The translations under genes and the position numbers were made by a program. Shown one piece after another: positions 17,745 to 27,549 of a stretch of 27,549 nucleotides of DNA. The notes below the pieces were generated by a model that was given only the letters and a program-made list of their open reading frames with translations, ran no database searches and had not been told where the DNA came from. The DNA is taken from positions 30,001 to 57,549 of the forward strand of contig JAQGDQ010001172.1 of assembly GCA_030141605.1 (NCBI GenBank). The letters run 5' to 3'. The stretch's first letter is position 1. Every line of letters begins with the position of its first letter. The DNA comes from Tubiluchus corallicola. Lineage: Eukaryota > Priapulida > Priapulimorpha > Priapulimorphida > Tubiluchidae.

Positions 17745-18500
17745 TGATGGGTTTAGATTAAGAAAAGAGGAAATTAGAAAAGAGATTATATACGCCGGCG
17801 AAACCCAAGCGATGAAGCCTGACGAATGATGATGATAATAAAATCGAGCAATTTATACAAAACAAATAAAATTGATCTGAGCTCGCCGGCCGTACATTAA
17901 TACAAACTTGGATACGATTTCAACTCCGGGGAATTTTTGTTACTTATCTAATGCAAGTCGAGATGCTTTCAGTTTGTGTAAATTCGGTCGACTCAAGTCG
18001 AATCATCTCTCTTGCAGGATGGAATGATTACCGCCGAAGCAGGGATAATTCCATCAAGTACCGTGCAATTAAAGTGGCAGACATCGTGGACAGGCGTTAA
18101 TGAGAAGTGCTGACAGGTCTAAGTAATCAAGGTGGGTTGACACGACGAAGGTTTCGTCTCCTTGTCTTCGTGCATCGATATTAATCGTCGCCGGTAATTG
18201 TTAAATTAAATTCTCAGATGAAGGCAAATGCGATACAATATTGCGATATTTATAGATGGCGTGCTTAGCGCTACTTCCATCTGAGAATGCAATTATCAAT
18301 TAGGGGCGTTTATGAGTCGTATATGATACGCATAATATAAAATGGTTTATATTGCAACTTAATAACACATTAGGGCCACGCAGCATCACTTATTCCAACT
18401 CAGGCAAATTGAAATGGGTTGACAAACCTATTCTACCATGTCAGAATTGCATCTAAATTGGCCGGCTATAATCCATTTACTGAAACATTAACTTAAGAGG
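17745..18500. promoter_or_regulatory. Candidate cis-regulatory or conserved non-coding region
   Basis: In contrast to its surroundings this stretch has no tandem or dispersed repeats and mixed base composition with CpG-containing words (GCCGGCG, CTCGCCGGCC, CGTCGCCGG). It contains many homeodomain-type cores (CAATTA, TAATTG, AATTAAAG), and no open frame. It also carries the foldback listed below. The regulatory role is inference from texture only; no comparison was possible. Confidence 0.3.
18189..18308. repeat. Foldback of about 120 bp with 31-32-nt arms
   Basis: The perfect inner arms TTCTCAGATG (18211-18220) and CATCTGAGAA (18278-18287) extend outward through imperfect pairing. TAATTG pairs with CAATTA and CGCC with GGCG at the outer edge. 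The inner loop of 57 nt contains TGCGATA twice and the palindrome AGCGCT, and partial pairing continues into it (GATGAAG against CTTCCATC). It could be a structured transcript, a palindromic regulatory site or a small MITE. Confidence 0.6.
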
Positions 18501-18763
18501 TGCAAAAAGTTCCGGAGGTTGTCGTAAACATGGACGAAAGCTTGTTGCTGAAGCTGATGATGATGCTGAGTGTAAATTTGATTCAAATTTGCTGACAATT
18601 ACTGTTCTTAAATTATGCGTTTTAATTATGTAATAATTACAACATCATAATGGATATTAAAAAGCAATTTTTATTACAGGCATATAATAATATTTATAGT
18701 TAAAAAAAAACACAGCTTTATTAAAAACTTTTACATTAAAAAGTTAAAATTAACATAAACTTT
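18501..18763. other. AT-rich non-coding spacer
   Basis: Nothing recognised. Confidence 0.4.
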
Positions 18764-18985
18764 AAGCTACTGTATTAATTTCTTTACTGGTCTAATTATT
18801 ACTCACTTAGTTAATTACTTAATTAGTGCATTATAGGATCTGATTATATAAACTGGTTGTATGTTTGTAAATTTACCACTGATGATGACTACAGCAACAG
18901 CTAGCCTAAACAATTTGGCATGATTTTAACTTTTAACTTTTTCATGTAAAAGTTTTTAATAAAATTGTGTTCTTTTTAACTATAA
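18764..18985 (+). repeat. Dispersed repeat copy 2 with TATA box, CTGATGA core and AATAAA
   Basis: Diverged direct copy of 7181-7400: GCTACTGTATTAATTTC, TTATATAAACTGGTTG, ACCACTGATGATGAC, ATTTGGCATGATTTT, then AATAAA at 18958-18963. Only one copy of the leading 80-bp unit is present here, compared with two in copy 1. Confidence 0.65.
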
Positions 18986-19823
18986 ACATTAAACATTTAT
19001 ACATTTTAGTGAATTGTATTATTATTTCTGGCTGTGGTGTCATTAATAGTTTAAAACCACATTCTGGCTCCCTTGCTAAGGCTAATCCCCTAAGAGGAGT
19101 CACTGAACCAATGGAGGTATCACTATAGCATACGAAACCACCCTGGGCGAGCATAGAACCTGGGCAGCCACTCATCCGTTCACTGAACAACTTTGAATTG
19201 CTTAATTTAGATTGCTAAGTACACGCCATGACCAGTCGGCTTTTCATCTCAGCCCATAAATTGGCTACCCTATAATTTTGGTGGCAGTTTCTTGTTTTTT
19301 ATTGTTTAACAATGTTTTAATCATGTGTAAAAATGTTTCTGAAATTGAAAATGCACATGTGAAGTTATTAATTCTCCTTCTGCACTCGTCTGGCTTCATT
19401 CTAAACTTAGTCAATCAAGCTGTCAACTGTTCGTGTTTGACGAGTCAATATGTTAGACATAGGACCACAGTTTGACAAGATTATCGGAAAGCTACTTATG
19501 TAAGGGTATAAGGTTGCATTGCTGCTAATGTCAACTCAATTAATAAGACATGTCAACAAGTTTCTGTTAGATGTTCAGCAAGTAGACGTATGTTTAAATT
19601 GAAGTCAAAAATATTTTTGTTGATTTTTTATGTTGGTCAATTAGTCACCCATACGTTTAATTTCAGTACAGGTTCATTCAGATTTTAAACTGAAAAAATA
19701 GCCAAGTGGTCATAGTATGTGTAGGAAATGAAATTAAGCGATGCTCAGCCTGGTCAGTAAATAGATGAATGCCTGCGAGGAAAGTTTGTGCTAGGTAGCT
19801 TCACCTGGTGCTCTACCTGAAGG
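18986..19823. other. Non-coding stretch
   Basis: No gene supported. The frames at 18942-19190 (minus) and 19278-19475 (plus) are short and without recognisable features. Confidence 0.4.
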
Positions 19824-19890
19824 ACACACACACACATGCACGGATCGCACGCACACACATACACACACACACACACACACATGCACGGAT

Positions 19891-19935
<45 letters not shown>

Positions 19936-19948
19936 GCACACACACACA
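19824..19948. repeat. CA dinucleotide microsatellite, compound
   Basis: Runs of CA interrupted twice by ATGCACGGATC, showing a higher-order repeat of the interrupted block. The open frames over it (His/Thr on plus, Cys/Val on minus) are artefacts. Confidence 0.95.
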
Positions 19949-20145
19949 AATGTGATCGGGACATGTCTGCTAGTTGAGTATCTCAACTTAGAAATTTACC
20001 TTTGAAAGTCAGTTAGATTTTGGTACTGCCACACGTATACACGTTAACTAAAACCCATGGCTGCTGGAGTACTAAGTCTTAAGGAATGCATCAGGTAGCG
20101 CATATTCCTCGTTAATTAGTTAGATAATTACTCTTGCACGTTATT

Positions 20146-20221
20146 GCCATAACAGAAGCAATAACAGTCGTCAACGGTAACCTATATTAACGCAACTAAT
20201 TTAGCAGAGAAACGTAATATG
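20146..20221 (+). repeat. 76-bp direct repeat, left copy
   Basis: Identical to 20682-20757. It begins GCCATAACAGAAGCAATAAC and ends AGAGAAACGTAATATG. The two copies flank the TCA block exactly. Confidence 0.95.
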
Positions 20222-20681
20222 TAAACTGCAGTAGCAACATTGTCGTTGACACCACCATCATCATCATCAACAACATCGTCGTCGTCGTCATCATCATCAT
20301 CATCACCATGGTCATCAGCATCATCACCATGGTCATCATCATCATCTTTATCATCACATAATCACCATGGCGATCATCATCATCATCATTGTCATCATCA
20401 TCTTTATCACCACAGTCATCATCATCATCATCACCATGGTCATCATCATCACTATCAGCATCATCAACAACATCGTCGTCGTCATCGTCATCACCATGGT
20501 CATCGTCATCATCAGCATCAGCATCATCACCATGGTCATCATCATCATCATCTTTATCATCACATAATCACCATGGCGATCATCATCATCATTGTCATCA
20601 TCATCTTTATCACCACAGTCATCATCATCATCATCCTGATCATCATCATCAACAACATCGTCGTCGTCGTCATCATCATCA
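20222..20681 (+). repeat. TCA-rich compound microsatellite block
   Basis: Mostly TCATCA with CACCATGG, TCTTTATC, CAACAACATCG and TCGTCG interruptions. The interruptions recur in the same order about 200 bp apart, showing an older duplication inside the block. The first 36 bases are non-repetitive (TAAACTGCAGTAGCAACATT onward) and recur inverted at 23826 and downward. Ser/His-rich open frames are by-products. Confidence 0.9.
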
Positions 20682-20757
20682 GCCATAACAGAAGCAATAA
20701 CAGTCGTCAACGGTAACCTATATTAACGCAACTAATTTAGCAGAGAAACGTAATATG
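20682..20757 (+). repeat. 76-bp direct repeat, right copy
   Basis: Identical to 20146-20221, immediately after the TCA block. Far longer than a transposon target duplication, so a local duplication with expansion between the copies is more likely. Confidence 0.95.
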
Positions 20758-21516
20758 CTTATTATACGACTTGAGTCTAGCGTCTTGTCATCTAACAGTC
20801 ATAAGCCAAGATAACGATATAGCTTTCGCAAACAATAATCAAATATGAGTTGATCTACGATGTTTACCCAAGTTATTTGCCGTGACCGTAGAGCAAATAT
20901 AGTAGATTCTGCAAGGCTGTGGCAGAATGAATAGCTAATTGCTTTCATGTGCTCAGCACCAGCGCTAATAAATTAGAGACATCAGTCATGCTAGTAGGCA
21001 GTGGAGCCTAGCCACGCACGTCCTGGGGGAGTCGTTCTAATTGAACCGATCCAAGGTATTATGAATGCACTTAAGTAGTAACTATCACAACTATATACCT
21101 AAGAGACCGCCAGGAGTTTTATTGCAATCACTTGATGCTATTATGAATGCGTAAAGCAGGCGATGATTGTAATGAAGTTAAGTTTTATTGAGGGTCTGGC
21201 TTCTCATTGTTGATTTGTGTGAAAGGACCTTTAGATCATTTCATTTAGAAGATTGGCGCCGGTTGGAATATGTAGGCAGTGTCAGATTCTGTTCAGCAAT
21301 TTCCGCGGCGCTCCAGTTTAGGTGTTTAAATTAAGGACTAATTTTGTCTCATACAGCGCAGAATTTATGTTTCTTTTACTTTTACTTGGCTTTCCATACG
21401 TTTAATACGTGGCAATAAAAATACTATAACAGCTTTGTACAGAAAATAGACGTGTGCATCTTATTAGTTTTTCAATATTAATGCCTCTCACTTACCCTTA
21501 TGAAGAGTTTTAATAA
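20758..21516. promoter_or_regulatory. Repeat-free stretch, possible regulatory region
   Basis: No open frame and no repeats. It contains two TTTTATTG words (near 21117 and 21184), as bound by posterior Hox/Cdx-type homeodomains, a CATTGTT Sox-like word and GC-rich islands (TTCCGCGGCGCTCC). The regulatory call is weak inference; at the least it is unique sequence between two repeat blocks. Confidence 0.2.
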
Positions 21517-22610
21517 GGCAGTCGGTCCTTCACACAATCAGAAATTCACACAACCCAGCTTCTACGTTGCATACAAGGCAGTCTGTCCTTCACGCACTTA
21601 GAAATTCACACAACCCAGCTTCTAAGCTGCATGCAAGGCAGTCTGTTCTACACACAATTAGAAATTCACACAACCCAGCTTCTACGCTGCATGCAAGGCA
21701 GTCTGTCCTTCACGCAATTAGAAATTCACACAACCCAGCTTCTATGTTGCATGCAAGGCAGTCTGTCCTTCACACAATTAGAAATTCACACAACCCAGCT
21801 TCTACGTTGCATGCAAGGCAGTCTGTCCTTCACGCAATTAGAAATTCACACAACCCAGCTTCTACGTTGCATGCAAGGCAGTCTGTCCTTCACGTACTTA
21901 GAAATTCACACAACCCAGCTTCTAAGGTGCATGCAAGGCAGTCTATCCTTCACGCAGTTAGAAATTCACACAACCCAGCTTCTAAGGTGCATGCAAGGCA
22001 GTCTGTCCTTCACACACTTAGAAATTCACACAACCCAGCTTCTACGTTGCATGCAAGGCAGTCTGTCATTTACACACTTAGAAATTCACACAACCCAGCT
22101 TCTAAGGTGCATGCAAGGCAGTCTGTCCTTCACGCAATTAGAAATTCACACAACCCAGCTTCTACGTTGCATGCAAGGCAGTCTGTCCTTCACACAATTA
22201 GAAATTCACACAACCCAGCTTCTACGTTGCATGCAAGGCAGTCTGTCCTTCACACACTTAGAAATGCACACAACCCAGCTTCTAAGCTGCATGCAGGGCA
22301 GTCTGTCCTTCACACAATTAGAAATTCACACAACCCAGCTTCTACGCTGCATGCAGGGCAGTCTGTCCTTCACACAGTTAGAAATTCCCACAACCCAGCT
22401 TCTACGCTGCATGCAAGGCAGTCTGTCCTTCACACAATTAGAAATTCACACAACCCAACTTCTACGCTGCATGCAAGGCAGTCTGTCCTTCACACAATTA
22501 GAAATTCACACAACCCAGCTTCTAAGCTGCATGCAGGGTAGTCAGTTGTTTAAACAGCTAGAAGTGCAGACAGCCAAGCCTCTAAGCTGCATTCAAGGCA
22601 TCAAATATTA
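21517..22610 (+). repeat. 60-bp satellite, 18 units plus a partial
   Basis: Units start GAAATTCACACAACCCAGCT at 21541 and every 60 bases to 22561, with a partial unit before. The last two units are the most diverged. Variation sits mostly at a few sites (before GCATGCA and in CACGCAATTA). The length is a multiple of three, so two plus-strand frames stay open for over 320 codons with 20-residue periods. Without a start context, splice signals or a recognised sequence I treat these as by-products. Confidence 0.97.
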
Positions 22611-23108
22611 AATTCTTATAGTCGACGATATTGAGCATCCTTAATTTGTGCTGACATTGCTTGATAATTGCTTACGAGTGGCTTCATTTATCTGTTAGAT
22701 ATGCCAGTGTTGCCTAGCTCCATCCGTCAACTCTAGGCCTGGCTTCATTCATCTCATTTACCTTGGATTCCCTGGCGCACCTTAACTTATGGCTTCATTC
22801 GTCAATCTCTCAGCATGGCTTCTCCCTCGGCGTCCTCTCATTTTTTCACTTCGTCTGTCACCTCGCTAGCGAGTAAGTTAAGCGCTTGTTGAAGAGAAGG
22901 TTGCAAATCTTAACTGTATGATAATGCACCATTCATACTGCATGTATTTTAATTGTTTGTTAATACTTGGTCTGCACTGAGAATATATAATGGTAATTTT
23001 AGGTTGCTAGGATACCTACACTTATTGAATTTTGTGAAAACTGAGTGAAAAAGAAGAAGTGTGACTCTAGATTTGAGTAAAGCACTTCTTTTATAAGCCC
23101 CGTTTTTT
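22611..23108. other. Non-coding spacer
   Basis: The motif GGCTTCATT recurs three times near 22679-22800, roughly 57 bases apart, possibly a very degenerate repeat. No gene. Confidence 0.4.
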
Positions 23109-23222
23109 GACACTGGACTGACAAGTGTGTTGATGCAGCCTAGCAGTCAAGACACTGGCTGACAAGTGCTGCTGATGCAGCCTAGCAGTCAAGACACTGG
23201 ACCGACAAGTGTTGCTGATGCA
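23109..23222 (+). repeat. 42-bp tandem repeat, 2.7 units
   Basis: Units begin GACACTGG at 23109, 23151 and 23193 and contain GACAAGTG and GATGCAGCCTAGCAGTCAA. Confidence 0.9.
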
Positions 23223-23345
23223 GAAATAGTTGATTCAGACCCACTTTATCATGAATAAAGCTGAATAAATTGCACAATTATCAGAATGTTGCAAGAGCTG
23301 GAGTGCAAGGGACTCCTCACATTTTTATGTTCACCTTGCAGTACT
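23223..23345. other. Short non-coding spacer
   Basis: Contains a plus-strand ATG at 23286 that opens into the Asp-rich microsatellite frame. I do not consider it coding. Confidence 0.4.
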
Positions 23346-23826
23346 AATGATGTTGATGATGGCGATGACAGTGATCATGATGATGATGATGATGATGATG
23401 ATAACCATGATGATGATGATGATGAAGATGACTGTAGTGATAAAGATGATGATGATGACTGTGGTGATAAAGATGATGATGATGTTGATGATGATGATGA
23501 TGACCATGGTGATGATAAAGATGATGATGATGACCATGGTGATGATGCTGATGATGATGATGATGATGACGACGACGATGACCATGGTGATGGTGATGAT
23601 GACGACGACGACGAAGTTGTTGATGATGATGATGACTGTGGTGATAAAGATGATGATGACAATGATGATGATGATCGCCATGGTGATGATGTGATGATAA
23701 AGATGGTGATGATGCTGATGATGATGACGATGACGATGACCATGGTGATGATGATGATGACGACGACGACGATGTTGTTGATGATGATGATGGTGGTGTC
23801 AACGACAATGTTGCTACTGCAGTTTA
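23346..23826 (-). repeat. TGA-rich block, inverted copy of the TCA block at 20222
   Basis: The reverse complement begins TAAACTGCAGTAGCAACATT and matches 20222-20290 base for base, including 36 non-repetitive bases. The rest has the same motifs (CCATGGCGATCA, TCTTTATCACCACAG) with different repeat numbers. The direct 76-bp repeats are missing here. The Asp-rich frame on plus and the Ser/His-rich frames on minus are artefacts. Confidence 0.9.
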
Positions 23827-24757
23827 TACAATTGCTGATGATTGTACTATCACAATTGTAATTAGCTACCGTATTTTTATCTTTCATCATTTGATTACTT
23901 ACGTTAAACGTTTCACTTATTCTTGCCATCACTCAATTTTAATAAAATAATGATCACAGATGCACTTTATAAGTAAATTAATTACAGCCTAGTGGGAATT
24001 TGTTTGTAGTCATTATTGATAATGAACATTTGAGGAGGTTTCTAATGTAGCCGCCTGCAGATAAACATAGAAGCTTCGTCAAAGTTTTTCTGTAAAGGTA
24101 TAAGCTTCTTAAAAGTGAAAAAGATGAATGTAAGGAAATAGGTGACCACTGGAAAAACTTCTGGGTAGCTTCGTCTGTTGTAAGTGACGGTGAGTGTACT
24201 TCCAGACGTGGTTATAACGCTTCTGGTGACGTCTGGTGATCCAGTGCCTCATCTTGGAGAACTATCGCTGATAATAAGCTGGATTCCAGTCTCCTTACAA
24301 CCCTGTCTCGAGCTGTACAAAAACGTGTGTTCTGTGGATTTGCAATGGCAGGTGTGGATACTTTGCTACGACCTAATCAGAGACTAACCTCAATGTTTCA
24401 GTAAAGTCCGTTAGAGGCGCTTCATTTTTGAATGAAAAAAACCGGAAGTTATTCAATCCAATGAAAGACGTCTTATTTAAAGGGTTAAACTGATTAAGCC
24501 CTGTGAGTGGACTGAATGCAGTCCATAAAGGAGTATATATTCATTTATTAGGAACTTTTTAATGAGAGATATTCAATCTTAGGGTCTTGCTTTTAGAAAT
24601 TTTACTTTTGTGCATCATTTTATGTCTTATATGATCAGCGTAAGTGCGCATGCGCCTGCTGATGCAAATTTAATATATGTATAAATGTCAATAATAATAA
24701 GAAGAACAACGGCAACAGCAGCAACAGCAACAACAACAATAAAGGGATTAATCGGAT
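23827..24757. other. Non-coding stretch
   Basis: No supported gene; the plus frame at 24184-24387 has a plausible composition but no motif, start context or exon signals that I can defend. A short CAA/CAG tract lies at about 24707-24740. Confidence 0.4.
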
Positions 24758-25804
24758 CGTGGCAAGTATCGATGGGAAGTAAGACGAGCTGTGATTGGTT
24801 AAATTTAAATGTTAACCATAGTCGTGGCAAGTATCGATGGGAAGTAAGACGAGCTGTGATTGGTTAAATTTAAATGTTAACCATAGATCGTGGCAAGTAT
24901 CGATGGGAAGTAAGACAAGCTGTGATTGGTTAAATTTAAATGTTAACCATAGTCGTGGCAAGTATCGATAGGAAGTAAGACAAGCTCTGATTGGTTAAAT
25001 TTAAATGTTAACCATAGTCGTGGCAAGTATCGATAGGAAGTAAGACAAGCCGTGATTGGTTAAATTTAAATGTTAACCATAGATCGTGGCAAATATCGAT
25101 GGGAAGTAAGACGAGCTGTGATTGGTTAAATTTAAATGTTAACCATAGATCGTGGCAAGTATCGATGGGAAGTAAGACAAGCCGTGATTGGTTAAATTTA
25201 AATGTTAACCATAGATCGTGGCAAATATCGATGGGAAGTAAGACGAGCTGTGATTGGTTAAATTTAAATGTTAACCATAGATCGTGGCAAGTATCAATGG
25301 GAAGTAAGACAAGCCGTGATTGGTTAAATTTAAATGTTAACCATAGATCGTGGCAAGTATCGATGGGAAGCAAGACAAGCTCTGATTGGTTAAATTTAAA
25401 TGCTAACCATAGATCGTGGCAAGTATCGATGGGAAGTAAGACAAGCCGTGATTGGTTAAATTTAAATGTTAACCATAGTCGTGGCAAGTATCGATAGCAA
25501 GTAAGACAAGCCGTGATTGGTTAAATTTAAATGTTAACCATAGATCGTGGCAAGTATCATGGGAAGTAAGACAAGCTGTGATTGGTTAAATTTAAATGTT
25601 AACCATAGATCGTGGCAAGTATCGATGGGAAGCAAGACAAGCTCTGATTGGTTAAATTTAAATGCTAACCATAGGTCGTGGCAAGTATCGATGGGAAGTA
25701 AGACAAGCCGTGATTGGTTAAATTTAAATGTTAACCATAGGTCGTGGCAAGTATCGATGGGAAGTAAGACAAGCTGTGATTGGTTAAATTTAAATGTTAA
25801 CCAT
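24758..25804 (+). repeat. 65/66-bp satellite, 16 units, each with a dyad
   Basis: The unit is CGTGGCAAGTATCGATGGGA, AGTAAGACGAGCTGTGA, TTGGTTAAATTTAAATG, TTAACCATAGAT. Sub-variants ending ATAGT or ATAGAT make 65- or 66-bp periods. TGGTTAA and TTAACCA form a 7-bp inverted repeat around ATTTAAATG in nearly every unit. Open frames on both strands are by-products. Confidence 0.97.
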
Positions 25805-26079
25805 TGATTGATTGGCCTCATCTCTGAATCGGAAAAGTCATTTTTTTCACACCACTTGGTAACAGATCTAATATGAACAGCATAAATTGACTTACCACTA
25901 AAATGAGTTGGTTTGCATCGAAGATTTCATTGAAGTGGAGTCACCTGTAAAAACAGAGAAAACTTTTGTTCACTAAATTTCTCAGTTTAATTTTGTGTTC
26001 ACAATACAATGTTGTCAACATGAGAGTGGCACTTTTTTCTCTGCTTCGATGTGTTAACCTTGTATATCAGTTAACCTTG
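25805..26079. other. Non-coding spacer between two satellites
   Basis: Unique AT-rich sequence. GTTAACCTTGT occurs twice just before the next array and may be its seed. Confidence 0.4.
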
Positions 26080-26858
26080 TGTTGTATGTGAGATAAGAGA
26101 TAGGAGATAACCTCGTGTGTGAGATAAGAGATACGAGATAACCTCGTGTGTGAGATATGAGATACGAGATAACCTCGTGTGCGAGATAAGAGATACGAGA
26201 TAACCTCGTGTGTGAGATAAGAGATACGAGATAACCTCGTGTGCGAGATAAGAGATACGAGATAACCTCGTGTGTGAGATAAGAGATACGAGATACGAGA
26301 TAACCTCGTGTGTGAGATACGAGATAACCTCGTGTGCGAGATAAGAGATACGAGATAACCTCGTGTGTGAGATAAGAGATACGAGATAACCTCGTGTGCG
26401 AGATAAGAGATACGAGATAACCTCGTGTGTGAGATAAGAGATACGAGATAACCTCGTGTGCGAGATAAGAGATACGAGATAACCTCGTGTGTGAGAAGAG
26501 ATACGAGATAACCTCGTGTGTGAGATAAGAGATACGAGATAACCTCGTGTGTGAGATAAGAGATACGAGATAACCTCGTGTGTGAGATATGAGATACGAG
26601 ATAACCTCGTGTGCGAGATAAGAGATACGAGATAACCTCGTGTGTGAGATAAGAGATACGAGATAACCTCGTGTGCGAGATAAGAGATACGAGATAACCT
26701 CGTGTGTGAGATAAGAGATACGAGATAACCTCGTGTGTGAGATAAGAGATACGAGATAACCTCGTGTGTGAGATAAGAGATACGAGATAACCTCGTGTGT
26801 GAGATAAGAGATACGAGATAACCTCGTGTGTGAGATAAGAGATACAAGATAACCACGT
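26080..26858 (+). repeat. 31-bp satellite, about 24-25 units
   Basis: The unit is GAGATAAGAGATACGAGATA, ACCTCGTGTGT. Units ending GTGTGT and GTGTGC often alternate, giving a 62-bp higher-order repeat. A distinctive unit containing GAGATATGAG recurs at about 26150 and 26586 with the same following order, indicating an internal duplication of about 440 bp. Each unit has ACGAG and CTCGT arms around ATAAC. Confidence 0.97.
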
Positions 26859-27004
26859 ACAATCGTTCCTATTATATTGTATTTTTATGTGAATTTTTGA
26901 ATTTCTGTTTTTTATTCCATTGCCAAAAGATTAGTGTTTAGTTTTTTCAAATTTAATTTTCAGTTTAAAATCTATGAGAGTCAATTATTCTGATAATAAT
27001 AGCA
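26859..27004. other. Short AT-rich spacer
   Basis: Nothing recognised. Confidence 0.4.
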
Positions 27005-27549
27005 CCTGTATCTAAATTCATTCATTTATCTGTATCTTAATTCAATCATTTATCTGTATCTTAATTCATTCATTTATCTGTATCTTAATTCAATCATTTA
27101 CCTGTATCTAAATTCAATCACTTACCTGTATCTTAATTTAATCATTTACCTGTATCTAAATTCAATCATTTACCTGTATCTAAATTCATTCATTTATCTG
27201 TATCTTAATTCAATCATTTACCTGTATCTAAATTCAATCATTTACCTGTATCTAAATTCAATCATTTACCTGTATCTAAATTCAATTGTTTACCTGTATC
27301 TAAATTAATTCATTTATCTGTATCTTAATTCAATCATTTATCTGTATCTAAATTCATTCATTTATCTGTATCTAAATTCATTCATTTATCTGTATCTTAA
27401 TTCAATCATTTACCTGTACCTAAATTCAATGATTTATCTGTATCTAAATTCAATCGTTTATCTGTATCTTAATTCAATCATTTACCTGTATCTAAATTCA
27501 ATCATTTACCTGTATCTAAATTCAATCGTTTATCTGTATCTTAATTCAA
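27005..27549 (+). repeat. 24-bp satellite, about 23 units, cut by the window end
   Basis: The unit is CTGTATCTAAATTCAATCAT followed by TTAC or TTAT. Variants at the eighth or ninth base (CTAA versus CTTA) and in CAATC versus CATTC mix along the array. It continues past the window. Confidence 0.97.

Noticed and set aside
20240-20716. Ser/His- and Asp/Met-rich frames in the TCA block
   Set aside because: Composed almost wholly of trinucleotide repeats, and the same happens in the inverted block at 23346-23826.
24184-24387. 67-codon plus-strand frame with plausible composition
   Set aside because: Length is within chance expectation, with no motif, start context or splice signals to support it.
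25008-25821. Frames with a 22-residue period on both strands
   Set aside because: Product of the 66-bp unit being a multiple of three. Both strands are open at once and the frames break where 65-bp units occur.
26071-26862. 263-codon minus-strand frame
   Set aside because: The 31-bp unit is free of stops in all three frames on that strand, so the frame carries no information.
26080-27549. CRISPR-like array
   Set aside because: Units follow each other directly without unique spacers, and the window is eukaryotic.
17072-27549. Telomeric or rDNA repeats
   Set aside because: No TTAGGG-like units and no ribosomal RNA core sequences were seen.
1-27549. tRNA genes or a tRNA-derived SINE
   Set aside because: I found no convincing A-box/B-box pair with cloverleaf pairing by eye; tRNAscan-SE would settle it.

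Overview
This is AT-rich, repeat-dense eukaryotic nuclear DNA, almost certainly from an invertebrate animal. The evidence is the transposon mix: a Penelope-like GIY-YIG remnant, hAT-like non-autonomous elements and LINE-like tails. Large minisatellite arrays, splice-site and polyadenylation-like signals, and the absence of any operon or Shine-Dalgarno organisation agree with this. I cannot name the phylum from the sequence alone.

Only one protein-coding gene is convincing: an uninterrupted 1725-codon reading frame on the minus strand (9469-14646). It encodes a low-complexity, probably nuclear protein. From N to C terminus it has a Gln/His tract, two LP(R/K)GxxW modules, strongly basic nuclear-localisation-like clusters, three PxDLS motifs plus a PLNLC variant (the docking motif of the CtBP corepressor), a conserved-looking basic segment, eight near-identical 14-residue repeats and an acidic-hydrophobic tail. 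A transcriptional co-regulator is the best guess, but I do not recognise the family. Upstream there is a good 3' splice acceptor and a short, protein-like, in-frame stretch that ends at a stop. Facing the gene head-to-head at 15361-15912 is a copy of its Gln/His-coding 5' end, interrupted by stops.

Layout. 1-9.2 kb holds no convincing gene. It contains diverged dispersed repeats, a Penelope-like fragment, an hAT-type MITE with target-site duplication, a second TIR element, a dispersed family with a TATA box and polyadenylation signal, and an 87-bp inverted repeat (86/87 identical) bracketing 4.6 kb. 9.2-14.9 kb is the gene. 14.9-17.5 kb holds a LINE-like tail, the broken copy and a 47-bp minisatellite. 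17.7-18.5 kb is repeat-poor and carries a foldback of about 120 bp; 20.8-21.5 kb is also repeat-poor. Both could be regulatory. 19.8-27.5 kb is mostly tandem repeats: CA, two inverted TCA/TGA blocks, a 42-bp repeat, and 60-, 65/66-, 31- and 24-bp arrays, the last running off the window.

No set of co-operating genes is visible. The features most worth follow-up are the large gene with its inverted broken copy, the bracketing inverted repeats, the foldback, and the exceptional cluster of unrelated minisatellites.
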